A stretch of DNA of 39,341 nucleotides from Cloacimonetes bacterium SCGC AAA252-N17 (GTDB taxonomy: Bacteria > Cloacimonadota > Cloacimonadia > JGIOTU-2): assembly GCA_000404785.1 (NCBI GenBank), contig ASNI01000022.1, positions 1 to 39,341 of the forward strand, given 5' to 3'. Under the pieces are notes generated by a model. That model was not told the origin of the DNA. It made no database searches and saw nothing but the letters and a program-made list of their open reading frames with translations. A program made the position numbers and the translations under genes. Position 1 is the first letter of the stretch, and each line of letters opens with the position of its first letter. Below are positions 8,498 through 16,218 of the stretch, piece after piece.

Positions 8498-8572
8498 TGG
8501 CTGGGTCGGGAGGATTCGAACCTCCGAATGCAGGGACCAAAACCCTGTGCCTTGCCACTTGGCGACGACCCA
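8498..8572 (-). tRNA. tRNA-Gln (anticodon TTG)
   Basis: Complete minus-strand cloverleaf. Acceptor stem TGGGTCG pairs with CGACCCA. Anticodon stem CAGGG/CCCTG encloses loop TTTTGGT, giving anticodon TTG. The T arm contains GGTTCGAATCC and the CCA end is encoded (8498-8500). With the CTG isoacceptor next to it, both glutamine codons are covered by exact anticodons. Confidence 0.97.
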
Positions 8573-8584
8573 CATTTCTATAAA

Positions 8585-8677
8585 TGGCGGAGAGGCAGGG
8601 ATTCGAACCCTGGGTAAGATGTTACTCCTACACACGCTTAGCAGGCGCGCACCTTAAGCCACCTCGGTCACCTCTCC
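8585..8677 (-). tRNA. tRNA-Ser (anticodon GCT)
   Basis: A long (class II) tRNA with a variable arm. Acceptor stem GGAGAGG pairs with CCTCTCC. The anticodon stem CGCGC/GCGTG (one G-T pair) encloses loop CTGCTAA with anticodon GCT, reading AGC/AGT codons. The extra arm is around GTAGGAGTAACATCTTAC. CCA is encoded (8585-8587). Confidence 0.97.
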
Positions 8678-8690
8678 AAAAAGAACAAAA

Positions 8691-8776
8691 TGGCGGAGGA
8701 TGAGGGACTCGAACCCCCAAGGGCAGAGCCCGGCGGTTTTCAAGACCGCTGCCTTACCAATTAGGACTAATCCTCC
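8691..8776 (-). tRNA. tRNA-Ser (anticodon TGA)
   Basis: First gene of the minus-strand tRNA cluster. Acceptor GGAGGAT pairs with ATCCTCC. The anticodon stem GCGGT/ACCGC encloses loop CTTGAAA with anticodon TGA, reading TCN codons. A class II variable arm and an encoded CCA (8691-8693) are present. Confidence 0.97.
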
Positions 8777-8809
8777 ATTAAAATTATCATATTTTGCAAT
8801 TTAGGTTGA

Positions 8810-8840
8810 TATATTCCGAAGTGCTCGTTTGAGCTGTCAA
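8810..8840 (-). promoter_or_regulatory. Possible promoter of the tRNA-permease-GlmL transcript
   Basis: On the minus strand TTGACA (complement of 8835-8840) is followed after 19 bases by AATATA (complement of 8810-8815), about 33 bases before the first tRNA. The -35 match is perfect, but the spacing is long and the -10 weak. This is the only candidate seen upstream of the cluster. Confidence 0.3.
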
Positions 8841-8860
8841 TCTTTTAACAAAAAATTCTA

Positions 8861-8990
8861 ATTAGCCACAAAATAACACAAAAGGACACAAAAATTATTC
8901 TCATTACTTATCATATTAACAGGTAATATTTTTTTGGTGTGTTTTTTGTGTTTTCGTGGCTCATCTATGATTCCTTTTTAGCCACAAAAT
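8861..8990. repeat. Intergenic inverted repeat of the GTGGCTAA/TTAGCCAC type
   Basis: An arm starting TTAGCCACAAAA (about 8862-8894) faces an imperfect inverted arm ending GTGTTTTCGTGGCT (about 8929-8961). A third partial copy, TTAGCCACAAAAT, lies at 8978-8990. The same word recurs at 22820-22850 and, more diverged, at 37313-37334. All copies are intergenic. Function unknown; it could be a non-coding dispersed repeat or a transcript-end structure. Confidence 0.6.
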
Positions 8991-9037
8991 TCCATTTTTG
9001 TTGACATATATTGGCAAAAATTACTTTTTCTCCCTCT

Positions 9038-9877
9038 ATGAAAAGAATTGGAATCTTCTATAATCCAAAGTTATTTAAAAGTATTCAAAAGCTGAAAGAA
9101 CGCGTGGAATTTCTTCAGAAAAATGGATATATTACTTCCCTTTTGGAAAGTCAAAAAAGAAAAGGATTACAGGGAATTTCCTATGTGAAAGATTTTACCA
9201 AAGAGAACATTGAGCTGCTTATTGTACTTGGCGGTGACGGAACAATTCTTCTTGCTTCAAAATTAGTTCTAAAAGAGAATATTCCACTTCTTGGGTTCAA
9301 TCATGGTAAGCTCGGTTTTCTTTCTGAATGTGAGAAGCATGAGTTCGAACCGGTTTTTTCAGAAATTCAAAAAGGCGCGTATGAGATTGAAGAAAGAATG
9401 GTCATTGAATGCATCACGGTATCAAATTCTGGGAAAAAGAATTTTGCTTTGAATGATTGCGTTCTCTACAAGGGTAAATATCCTAAAATGCTCACCTTTA
9501 AAATTTTAGATGACAATGAATACCTCTTTGATATTGAAGCTGACGGGATTATCGTTTCTACTCCGACAGGATCGACTGGTTACAATATATCTGCAGGTGG
9601 TTCGATCGTTTTCCCCAATACAAATGTACTCTTACTCACGCCGATCAATCCACATAATCAATTTGTAAAACCCTTTATTTTTTCTGCCGATAAAAAGCTC
9701 TCAATTCAATATACAAAAGGTAACGAAAAAATCTATGTTGCTATTGATGGTGAAAATATTGATACAATGAAAAAATATGAGCAAATTGCAATTGAGAAAT
9801 CATCGTATACTTCCAAATTTATTAAGCTTCCTGACAAAACTTTTTCCAGAATCGTAAGGGAAAAATTCATAGACTAA
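9038..9877 (+). CDS. nadK: NAD kinase
   Basis: Phosphorylates NAD to NADP in the cytosol; 279 aa, normal length. Motifs seen are the GGDGT phosphate-binding loop (LGGDGTILLASK), NHGKLGFLSE, and the substrate-site motif TGSTGYNISAGGS. I choose the ATG at 9038 because the protein then begins MKRIGIFYNP like family members. A TTG at 9011 in the same frame would add nine residues. No Shine-Dalgarno is clear for either. The stop overlaps the start of the next gene by one base. Confidence 0.95.
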   Translation: MKRIGIFYNPKLFKSIQKLKERVEFLQKNGYITSLLESQKRKGLQGISYVKDFTKENIELLIVLGGDGTILLASKLVLKENIPLLGFNHGKLGFLSECEKHEFEPVFSEIQKGAYEIEERMVIECITVSNSGKKNFALNDCVLYKGKYPKMLTFKILDDNEYLFDIEADGIIVSTPTGSTGYNISAGGSIVFPNTNVLLLTPINPHNQFVKPFIFSADKKLSIQYTKGNEKIYVAIDGENIDTMKKYEQIAIEKSSYTSKFIKLPDKTFSRIVREKFID

Positions 9878-10485
9878 TGTACACAAAAAAAGACGGCTTT
9901 GCAAGAGCGGATTTCGATCCAAAAACCGTGATTACAATTCCAAATATTGTAACTTTAATTCGACTGCTGATTTTACCTTTTGTGCTCATATCACTTAATA
10001 ATGGTCAAAATATTCAGGCATTTATCTTGATTTTGGTTGCAGGTTTCACCGACACTCTGGATGGTTTTCTTGCAAAAGTTTTACACCAATCCACTACTGT
10101 AGGAAAAATACTTGATCCTATTGTAGATAAGATATTCACAGTCTCAATCCTGATACATCTTTATGTGTATCGCGATTTTCCTTCTTGGGCATTTTACAGC
10201 ATTATCGGGCTGGAATTAGCAATTTTGATTGGCGGATACCAGCTTATAATGAAACATCATAAAATACCAAGTTCAAATATTCCCGGTAAGATTGCAGTTA
10301 TTTTTGTCAGTTTATCTATTTATCTTTATGTTATTGATCTGGATTCTATAAATAACTTTTTTATTATAGGAATAAATATAAAAATTTTGACAGTATTAAT
10401 TGGAGTGATCTTACTAAGCATTGCTACAGTACGCTATGGAATAATATCCAAAAAAGAAATAAACAAAACAACAAAAACAATATAA
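9877..10485 (+). CDS. pgsA: CDP-alcohol phosphatidyltransferase (PgsA-like)
   Basis: An integral membrane enzyme (202 aa, about five or six membrane segments) that joins a CDP-diacylglycerol phosphatidyl group to an alcohol, most likely glycerol-3-phosphate. The signature DxxDGxxAx(9)GxxxDxxxD is complete in DTLDGFLAK...GKILDPIVD, with Lys where Arg is often found after the Ala. Start ATG at 9877 overlaps the nadK stop (TAATG), so it is translationally coupled. Substrate is not fixed by the sequence; PgsA is the best guess. Confidence 0.85.
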   Translation: MYTKKDGFARADFDPKTVITIPNIVTLIRLLILPFVLISLNNGQNIQAFILILVAGFTDTLDGFLAKVLHQSTTVGKILDPIVDKIFTVSILIHLYVYRDFPSWAFYSIIGLELAILIGGYQLIMKHHKIPSSNIPGKIAVIFVSLSIYLYVIDLDSINNFFIIGINIKILTVLIGVILLSIATVRYGIISKKEINKTTKTI

Positions 10486-10498
10486 CAAAGGAGAATTA

Positions 10499-11449
10499 AT
10501 GGCAGCTCTTTCTATTTCCCGAAGAATTAAAAATTTTATTATGTTAGGTATTATCGTACTATCTTTCATAATCGCTTTTAACAAATCAAAGATAGTTGAT
10601 GCATTCCTCAAACCATCAGATATTATGGGGCATTCACCCAAAGAGTCTATTGAATTATTTGAGAAATCAAAATATAATACAAAACTTGAATTACAGTATA
10701 TTTCACCAAATATGCAAGAAATTAAACAAGAAATTGCCGATATGGTCTTAGAATATGATCTAAAAATAAGATACTCTAAATTTTCATCAAACAATAGCAC
10801 TTGGTTAATTGAGATACCACGTGATAAGTACAAGCAGATTATTGATAAATTAAGGAATTATGATGAGTTAACAATGGAAGAATTAGTCCAAATTGATGAT
10901 CAGCTATTAACTGAATCTGTCGAAGAACGAATAAAGGATAATGAGAAAAGAAAAGAAATTTTGGATGAAGGTTTCAAAAACGCTCGCACAGCTTATGATC
11001 AGGAAAATTACAATCAGAATATAATTAAAATCCAAAGAATAATTGATTCGCTAAAAACTGTGTTGCAGGATCAGGAAAAGTTTTCCAAGAATATTTACAC
11101 TAAGTTAGACATTTCCAAAATTGTTTCTCCCGCAGATGTCACAGAACGCGCATTCAAGTCCTTTCTCACAACATTTGTGATTTCTTTACTCTTCATTTCT
11201 GCAGCACTTTTTTTAATTTATTTTATCATTATCCTATTCACTAAACTCTTTTCAGTGCTTGGCATAAAAACTTCGCATGGTCGGGGATCTCGTAATGGAT
11301 CTGGTTATAATTATGGATCTGGTTCAAGTTATGGATATGGATATTATGATTATGGAAAAAGGAAAAAAATAAAACGTAAATACATCAGAAAACCGAGAAG
11401 CGAAGAAAGCGAAAGTTCTGAAGAGCATAAAGATAAAGAAGAGAAATAA
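10499..11449 (+). CDS. Membrane protein with Gly/Tyr-rich charged tail, function unknown
   Basis: The family is not recognised. The start is well supported by AAAGGAG before ATG 10499. It has an N-terminal hydrophobic segment (about residues 14-30), then a long polar region with helical, coiled-coil-like parts (about 110-205). A second membrane segment lies near 222-250. The tail changes from Gly, Ser and Tyr repeats (about 260-285) to Lys/Arg-rich and then Glu/Ser/Lys-rich sequence. The central part (about 50-105) may be a small alpha/beta domain. It lies 13 bases after pgsA and 8 before the next gene, so one transcript is likely. Confidence 0.8.
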   Translation: MAALSISRRIKNFIMLGIIVLSFIIAFNKSKIVDAFLKPSDIMGHSPKESIELFEKSKYNTKLELQYISPNMQEIKQEIADMVLEYDLKIRYSKFSSNNSTWLIEIPRDKYKQIIDKLRNYDELTMEELVQIDDQLLTESVEERIKDNEKRKEILDEGFKNARTAYDQENYNQNIIKIQRIIDSLKTVLQDQEKFSKNIYTKLDISKIVSPADVTERAFKSFLTTFVISLLFISAALFLIYFIIILFTKLFSVLGIKTSHGRGSRNGSGYNYGSGSSYGYGYYDYGKRKKIKRKYIRKPRSEESESSEEHKDKEEK

Positions 11450-11457
11450 TTCTTGAT

Positions 11458-11688
11458 ATGGCAATTTGGCTGTGTTTGATAATCGCTGGACTATTGCTCA
11501 TCTTTCTTGAAATTTTCTTTCATAATTTCACCTTGATGAGTTTTGGAGTAGCAGCTCTCTTTACTGGGATGATAAACATTCTTGGAATGAGAAATATTTT
11601 GATCTTAATATTGTTCTTCTGCGTAATCGCATTGCTCAATTTATTTGTGATGAAAAAGTTACTTGCAAGGCTAATAAGGAAGAGATAA
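11458..11688 (+). CDS. Short NfeD-like membrane protein
   Basis: 76 aa made almost wholly of three membrane helices, ending in a basic tail (KKLLARLIRKR). The arrangement with LEIFF after the first helix resembles the membrane part of NfeD proteins, which work with SPFH/stomatin partners. The usual soluble OB-fold is absent, and no stomatin gene is in the window. NfeD membership is a moderate guess; the open frame and operon position are clear. Confidence 0.65.
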   Translation: MAIWLCLIIAGLLLIFLEIFFHNFTLMSFGVAALFTGMINILGMRNILILILFFCVIALLNLFVMKKLLARLIRKR

Positions 11689-11764
11689 TTCGGTGTCGCA
11701 AAGTTTGACAAATAAATATATCAGGTAATTTTCTTGCTCAAAATTAGAAATTTTAGGAGATTCA

Positions 11765-12025
11765 ATGCCAAGTCATAAATCTTGTGAAAAAAGATTGCGC
11801 TCGGATGAAAAAAAGAGAGAACGAAATCACTATGTGAAAAAGAGTATCAGCACGATCATAAAGAAGATCAAGAAGTCCACCCATAAAGCAGAAATGGATA
11901 CATTGCTGATTCAAGCTCATTCTCTTATTGATAAGGCGGCTAAAAAGGGAGTTATACACAGAAATAACGCAGATAGAAAAAAATCAAGGTTAAGTAAATT
12001 TGTAAAAAATTTTGAAGCTAATTAG
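11765..12025 (+). CDS. rpsT: 30S ribosomal protein S20
   Basis: 86 aa, very basic, helical, normal S20 length. It shows the family pattern: Lys-rich N-terminus (SHKSCEKRLRSDEKKRERN), then LIDKAAKKGVIHRNNADRKKSRLSKFV at the C-terminus. S20 binds 16S rRNA in small-subunit assembly. AGGAG lies just upstream of the ATG. It ends eight bases before the PorU-like gene. Confidence 0.96.
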   Translation: MPSHKSCEKRLRSDEKKRERNHYVKKSISTIIKKIKKSTHKAEMDTLLIQAHSLIDKAAKKGVIHRNNADRKKSRLSKFVKNFEAN

Positions 12026-12033
12026 CACCTACT

Positions 12034-15000
12034 TTGGATAAAAAAAGAATATCTGTTATCGTTCTATTGGTGGGTATATTTATTGCATACCCCTTGTTCG
12101 GAGACTCACCAGTAACAGTATTACGATCTACTACAGATAATCTTACAATTGAATTCGCACTTCCCGAATATCAGATTCTTGAAAGAGAGGGATACTCATA
12201 TATTGAATGCCCAGACTTGAATCGTGAAGAGATCGAAGGAAGGATCGATCTTCCATATTATTCTTTTCTGATTGGACTGCCCACAAATGGAGATGCGCAG
12301 CCAGTTATTATTTCATCAGAGGATAGTTTTTTTGATCTAACCGCACCTGTTGCTCCGTTCCCAGAATTTATTAAAGACCCACAAAAAGATACTTATACTC
12401 AAGTTTATGAGATAAAAGAGGATATTTATTTACCGGAGATTTTAAAAGAAATGTTAGAGGTTTCCGAACCTTATCTCTGGCGGCAACAAACAGTTGTAAT
12501 GGTTATAATCAGACCATTCACAGTTCATGATAATGTTCTCAAAATAACCACTAATCTGAAATTGTCATTTTCATTATTTGGGAATAAAACCTTTCAATCT
12601 TTTACCGATAAGAATTTTGAAAAGATTTTTAAAAATACCATAATCAATTTTGATATTTCTAAACATTGGAGTTCGGAGAAACGAGTTCAAAAGCAGGATA
12701 ATCCTTTTTCACATGCAGACAGGTGGTTCAAAATACCTATTACTGAAACTGGAATTTGCAAGCTGAACAAGCAGAAATTATCTCAAGCTGGAATCGATGT
12801 AGAAAATCTTGTTCCAAATGAAATTAAGGTTTTTAATGGAGGAGGATATTCTCAAGATCGGTCAGTCTATTCATCGTTGTATCCTTTCAAAGAAGTCCCT
12901 GTTTTTGTAAGCCAGAACGATAATGATTTTACTGTATATTTTTACGTGAGAGGGACAGATGGATTTACATTGAATGAAGATTATAGCCATGGAAATTATA
13001 AGCAGTATTATAACCCTTATACTGGAGAAAATATTTATTGGCTGACATATAATACAGACTTGCTTTCAAACAAGAAGCTAAGCAATCATACATATGGAGA
13101 TTATACCAAGCGAGACACGCTTAATACTTATAGTTATTCGGAGCATTTTGAAGAAGAACATGTGCGATCTGATCCTCTTGAGATCGAATGGTACTGGCAA
13201 AGTTTCACTGGAAGCGGTGCAAGTACCAAATACTTCGATTTCGTAGTTTCTGAGCTCAAAACAAATGAACCGCAGGAACTTACTATCAATTTCAATAGTC
13301 ATCCATATTCATTTTCTATTACAACCTATGTGAACGAAAAATTGCTAACTGAATATACATCGAGTGGGTCACACATTACCTATACTGGAGATTTTCTTCA
13401 TAATGGGAAGAATACAATAAGGGTTGTAAAGGCAGCATTCAGTACCCAAAAACTTTTTTTCGATTATTACGAGATCAGCTATACGAAAAATCTAAAAATG
13501 GAGGATAATTATCTTGCTCTCTCTCTACCGCAGGAAAATATCGAATATACTGTGAATGTTACAAATGTTTCTAATAACGAGCTTCAGATATTCCAGATAC
13601 GAGATTTTGATCAAGCTTCAAAGATCACAAATTATGTTTATGCAAGTAGCTCACTCTCATTTGTCGCAATTTCGGATACAATTGGCACAAAATTCTGTAT
13701 TGTCAGTAATGGGGGATATATTATTCCGGATGTTATCGAGGAAAAATTTAAACCGCTTGTGTATCTGAATGGAGTTGAAATACGTTCATATCTAAGAGAT
13801 GAAGTAACACTTGCAAATACTGAAGCTATTATCATCACACCTGAACAATTTTGGGAAAAATCAAAAGAGCTCGCAGATGTTCATATTCAGTATGACGGCT
13901 TGAATGTGATGGTTGTGAATATCAATGATATTTATGATGAATTTTCCTGGGGTTTGGCCGACGTCGTTGCAGTGAGATATTTCCTGAATTACGGCTTTGA
14001 TTATTATGCCCTAATTCCAGAAAGAAAATTATCTTATGTAGTGCTTGCTGGTGATGGGACCATTGACTTTCGTGGTTATGAACAGGGCTCTGAAGAGAAA
14101 AATAAAATTCTTCCTTTTATAAATGGAACTAAAGTTTCTGATGACTATTTCGTATATTTTGGAATATCAAAACCCTCATTGATGATAGGTCGTTTACCCG
14201 GTTATACTAATTCTCAAATGGAAATTATGATAGATAAGACAGTTGATTATATTACACAACCAAATTATAGTTACTGGCGAAACCGTGTGATACTATGTGC
14301 GGATGATTTTCTTAAAGATGGTCGTCATAAAGAAATATCAAATACTGTTGAAGCAGAGAAATGTGCTCGCGATATTGAAGATAATATTGAGCTAGTAGAA
14401 GTTTATGGAATTCGTTATCCTCTTGATGAGTTCAAAAACCGCCCTGAGGCAAATGAAGATATCATAAAAAAGATAAATGAAGGTGCAGCAGTGTTCTACT
14501 ACATTGGTCATGGCGGCTATGATGTCATGGGTGATGAGGAATATTTTAGAGCAAGCAGAGACATTGGGAAGCTAAACAATGGTGATATGTTAATTTTTTT
14601 TGTTGCTGCCTCCTGTGATATAGGATTCTTTTATTCTAATACTACGGAATGTACTGTTGAACGATTTTTATCTACAAAAAGCAGAGGAGCTGTAGCAGCT
14701 TTTGCATCAACTCTTAAGGGGGGGCTTGGACCTTGTACAAGGTTAGTTGGGCATATTGTTAATGGTGCAAGTGAAAGAATCAGAATTGGGGAAGCAGTTT
14801 TAATTTCAAAGGTTGAGACTACGAATGCCTTTCCAGGTTATTTGCTCTTTGGTGATCCTATATTGCGATCTGCTTTACCTGCACTCAGAGGAAATATTAC
14901 TATCCCCGAAGAATTTCCTGATTCGCTGAAAGCACGACAAACTGCCGCATTACAAGGATTAATAGATACAACCGGCTATCAATTTAATGAAGTTTTTAAT

Positions 15001-15942
15001 GTGGTTTACGATACCGATTATAAAATTGAATATCCCTATGAACATTGGAACTCTACTACTGAAGAATGGGAAATATTATACTTACCTGTTGTTGAAAAGG
15101 GGAAAGCAATTTTCAAAGGACCAGTCTCAACACAGAATTATGATTTTGATCTTAACTTCATTGTTCCTGATGACATATATGGTGGGCAGTTAGGGCATGT
15201 CCTGAGTTACTCAAAAAGCTCCCCAGAAGAAATTGATGTCGCAATACGATATAATAAACGTGATGATACCGATAATCACAATCTTATCATAAATGGATAT
15301 GCGGAGTCTGAGAATGACGGACCTCCGCAGATAACAATGTGGATGGATAATGATGCCTTTAAGAGCGGAGATTATGTGTCTTCATCACCTATTGTGTATA
15401 TAGAAATCCTTGATAGTAACGGTGTTAATATTACCAATTATCCCGGTCATCGCATTTTATTAACTATCGATTATGAAGATGAATATAACATCACCGAATA
15501 TTTTGTATATGATCTGGACTCCTATATAAAAGGTTCGATCGAGTATCAATTGGAATCAATTCCTGCCGGTATTCACACACTAAGATTAGAAGTTTTTGAT
15601 AACTTAAATGAAGTTGCCTTTAAAGAGGTTGAATTTAAGATAAAAAGTCCTGATAATATTGATGTGCGAACTGTGTTGAATTATCCAAATCCGATGGACG
15701 ATCACACATACTTCACCTTCTATATTGATGGTGACGCTTCGGTTGATATTGAGATTTTTACGATTGCCGGGAGAAAGATAAAAACAATTGATAACCAAAT
15801 CCTGAATCCTGGATATAATCAGGTTTTTTGGGATGGAAGAGATGGGGATGGAGATGTTCCATCAAATGGAGTATATTTTTATAAATTGATAGTTAATGGA
15901 AAGAGAATTGATGAGATTTTCAAGATTATTATTTTCCACTAA
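12034..15942 (+). CDS. C25 (gingipain-family) cysteine peptidase, PorU-like, with C-terminal sorting-type domain
   Basis: 1302 aa. A signal peptide is visible (about residues 5-24) after a TTG start at 12034; no nearby in-frame ATG allows a signal peptide. Around 230 the sequence WFKIPITETGICKLNKQKL resembles the N-terminal part of PorU, the type IX secretion sortase. The C25 catalytic pair is present: His826 in YIGHGGYD and Cys861 in AASCDIGFF. The last ~85 residues (NYPNPMDDHTYF... GRKIKT... NGVYFYKLIVNG) form a FlgD/CTD-like domain. PorU cleaves sorting signals from cargo at the outer membrane. It could instead be a secreted C25 protease; its length and N-terminus favour PorU. Confidence 0.85.
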   Translation: MDKKRISVIVLLVGIFIAYPLFGDSPVTVLRSTTDNLTIEFALPEYQILEREGYSYIECPDLNREEIEGRIDLPYYSFLIGLPTNGDAQPVIISSEDSFFDLTAPVAPFPEFIKDPQKDTYTQVYEIKEDIYLPEILKEMLEVSEPYLWRQQTVVMVIIRPFTVHDNVLKITTNLKLSFSLFGNKTFQSFTDKNFEKIFKNTIINFDISKHWSSEKRVQKQDNPFSHADRWFKIPITETGICKLNKQKLSQAGIDVENLVPNEIKVFNGGGYSQDRSVYSSLYPFKEVPVFVSQNDNDFTVYFYVRGTDGFTLNEDYSHGNYKQYYNPYTGENIYWLTYNTDLLSNKKLSNHTYGDYTKRDTLNTYSYSEHFEEEHVRSDPLEIEWYWQSFTGSGASTKYFDFVVSELKTNEPQELTINFNSHPYSFSITTYVNEKLLTEYTSSGSHITYTGDFLHNGKNTIRVVKAAFSTQKLFFDYYEISYTKNLKMEDNYLALSLPQENIEYTVNVTNVSNNELQIFQIRDFDQASKITNYVYASSSLSFVAISDTIGTKFCIVSNGGYIIPDVIEEKFKPLVYLNGVEIRSYLRDEVTLANTEAIIITPEQFWEKSKELADVHIQYDGLNVMVVNINDIYDEFSWGLADVVAVRYFLNYGFDYYALIPERKLSYVVLAGDGTIDFRGYEQGSEEKNKILPFINGTKVSDDYFVYFGISKPSLMIGRLPGYTNSQMEIMIDKTVDYITQPNYSYWRNRVILCADDFLKDGRHKEISNTVEAEKCARDIEDNIELVEVYGIRYPLDEFKNRPEANEDIIKKINEGAAVFYYIGHGGYDVMGDEEYFRASRDIGKLNNGDMLIFFVAASCDIGFFYSNTTECTVERFLSTKSRGAVAAFASTLKGGLGPCTRLVGHIVNGASERIRIGEAVLISKVETTNAFPGYLLFGDPILRSALPALRGNITIPEEFPDSLKARQTAALQGLIDTTGYQFNEVFNVVYDTDYKIEYPYEHWNSTTEEWEILYLPVVEKGKAIFKGPVSTQNYDFDLNFIVPDDIYGGQLGHVLSYSKSSPEEIDVAIRYNKRDDTDNHNLIINGYAESENDGPPQITMWMDNDAFKSGDYVSSSPIVYIEILDSNGVNITNYPGHRILLTIDYEDEYNITEYFVYDLDSYIKGSIEYQLESIPAGIHTLRLEVFDNLNEVAFKEVEFKIKSPDNIDVRTVLNYPNPMDDHTYFTFYIDGDASVDIEIFTIAGRKIKTIDNQILNPGYNQVFWDGRDGDGDVPSNGVYFYKLIVNGKRIDEIFKIIIFH

Positions 15943-15973
15943 TAATATTTATCTAACTTTTCTATTAATAAAT

Positions 15974-16001
15974 TTGACAAGCAATAATAATATTATAAAT
16001 A
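15974..16001 (+). promoter_or_regulatory. Possible promoter of the 960-aa secreted protein gene
   Basis: TTGACA (15974-15979) is followed after 16 bases by TAAATA (15996-16001) in an AT-rich stretch. This would give a leader of about 200 bases before the ATG at 16219. Perfect -35, modest -10. Inference only. Confidence 0.35.
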
Positions 16002-16028
16002 TTGTAAGTGTTAATAAAAAAAGTCTTT

Positions 16029-16160
16029 ATGTTTAAAAAAGATGAGGTTATGGTAAAAGAAAAAAATGCTATGTTAATGTCTAAGTTAGGCTTACAGCCA
16101 GTTTTATCTCATAACTTATTGGCTAGTTATACCCCAAGGGGAATTTTATTAATTTCTTAG
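16029..16160 (+). other. Small open frame (43 aa) in the leader, doubtful
   Basis: ATG at 16029 opens 43 codons ending at 16160. There is no ribosome binding site and no resemblance I recognise. Within it, CCCCAAGGGG is a perfect palindrome that could form part of a leader hairpin. Either a leader peptide or chance. Apart from this and the possible promoter, nothing is seen in 15943-16218. Confidence 0.2.
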
Positions 16161-16218
16161 ATAGGTTTTTTTTAATTATGTTAATAAATTCTGATTTTAT
16201 AAAATCGGAGGAGACGGT

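Noticed and set aside
8380..8583. 67-aa and 98-aa frames across the tRNA genes
   Set aside because: They cover two complete tRNA genes and are products of tRNA sequence, not proteins.
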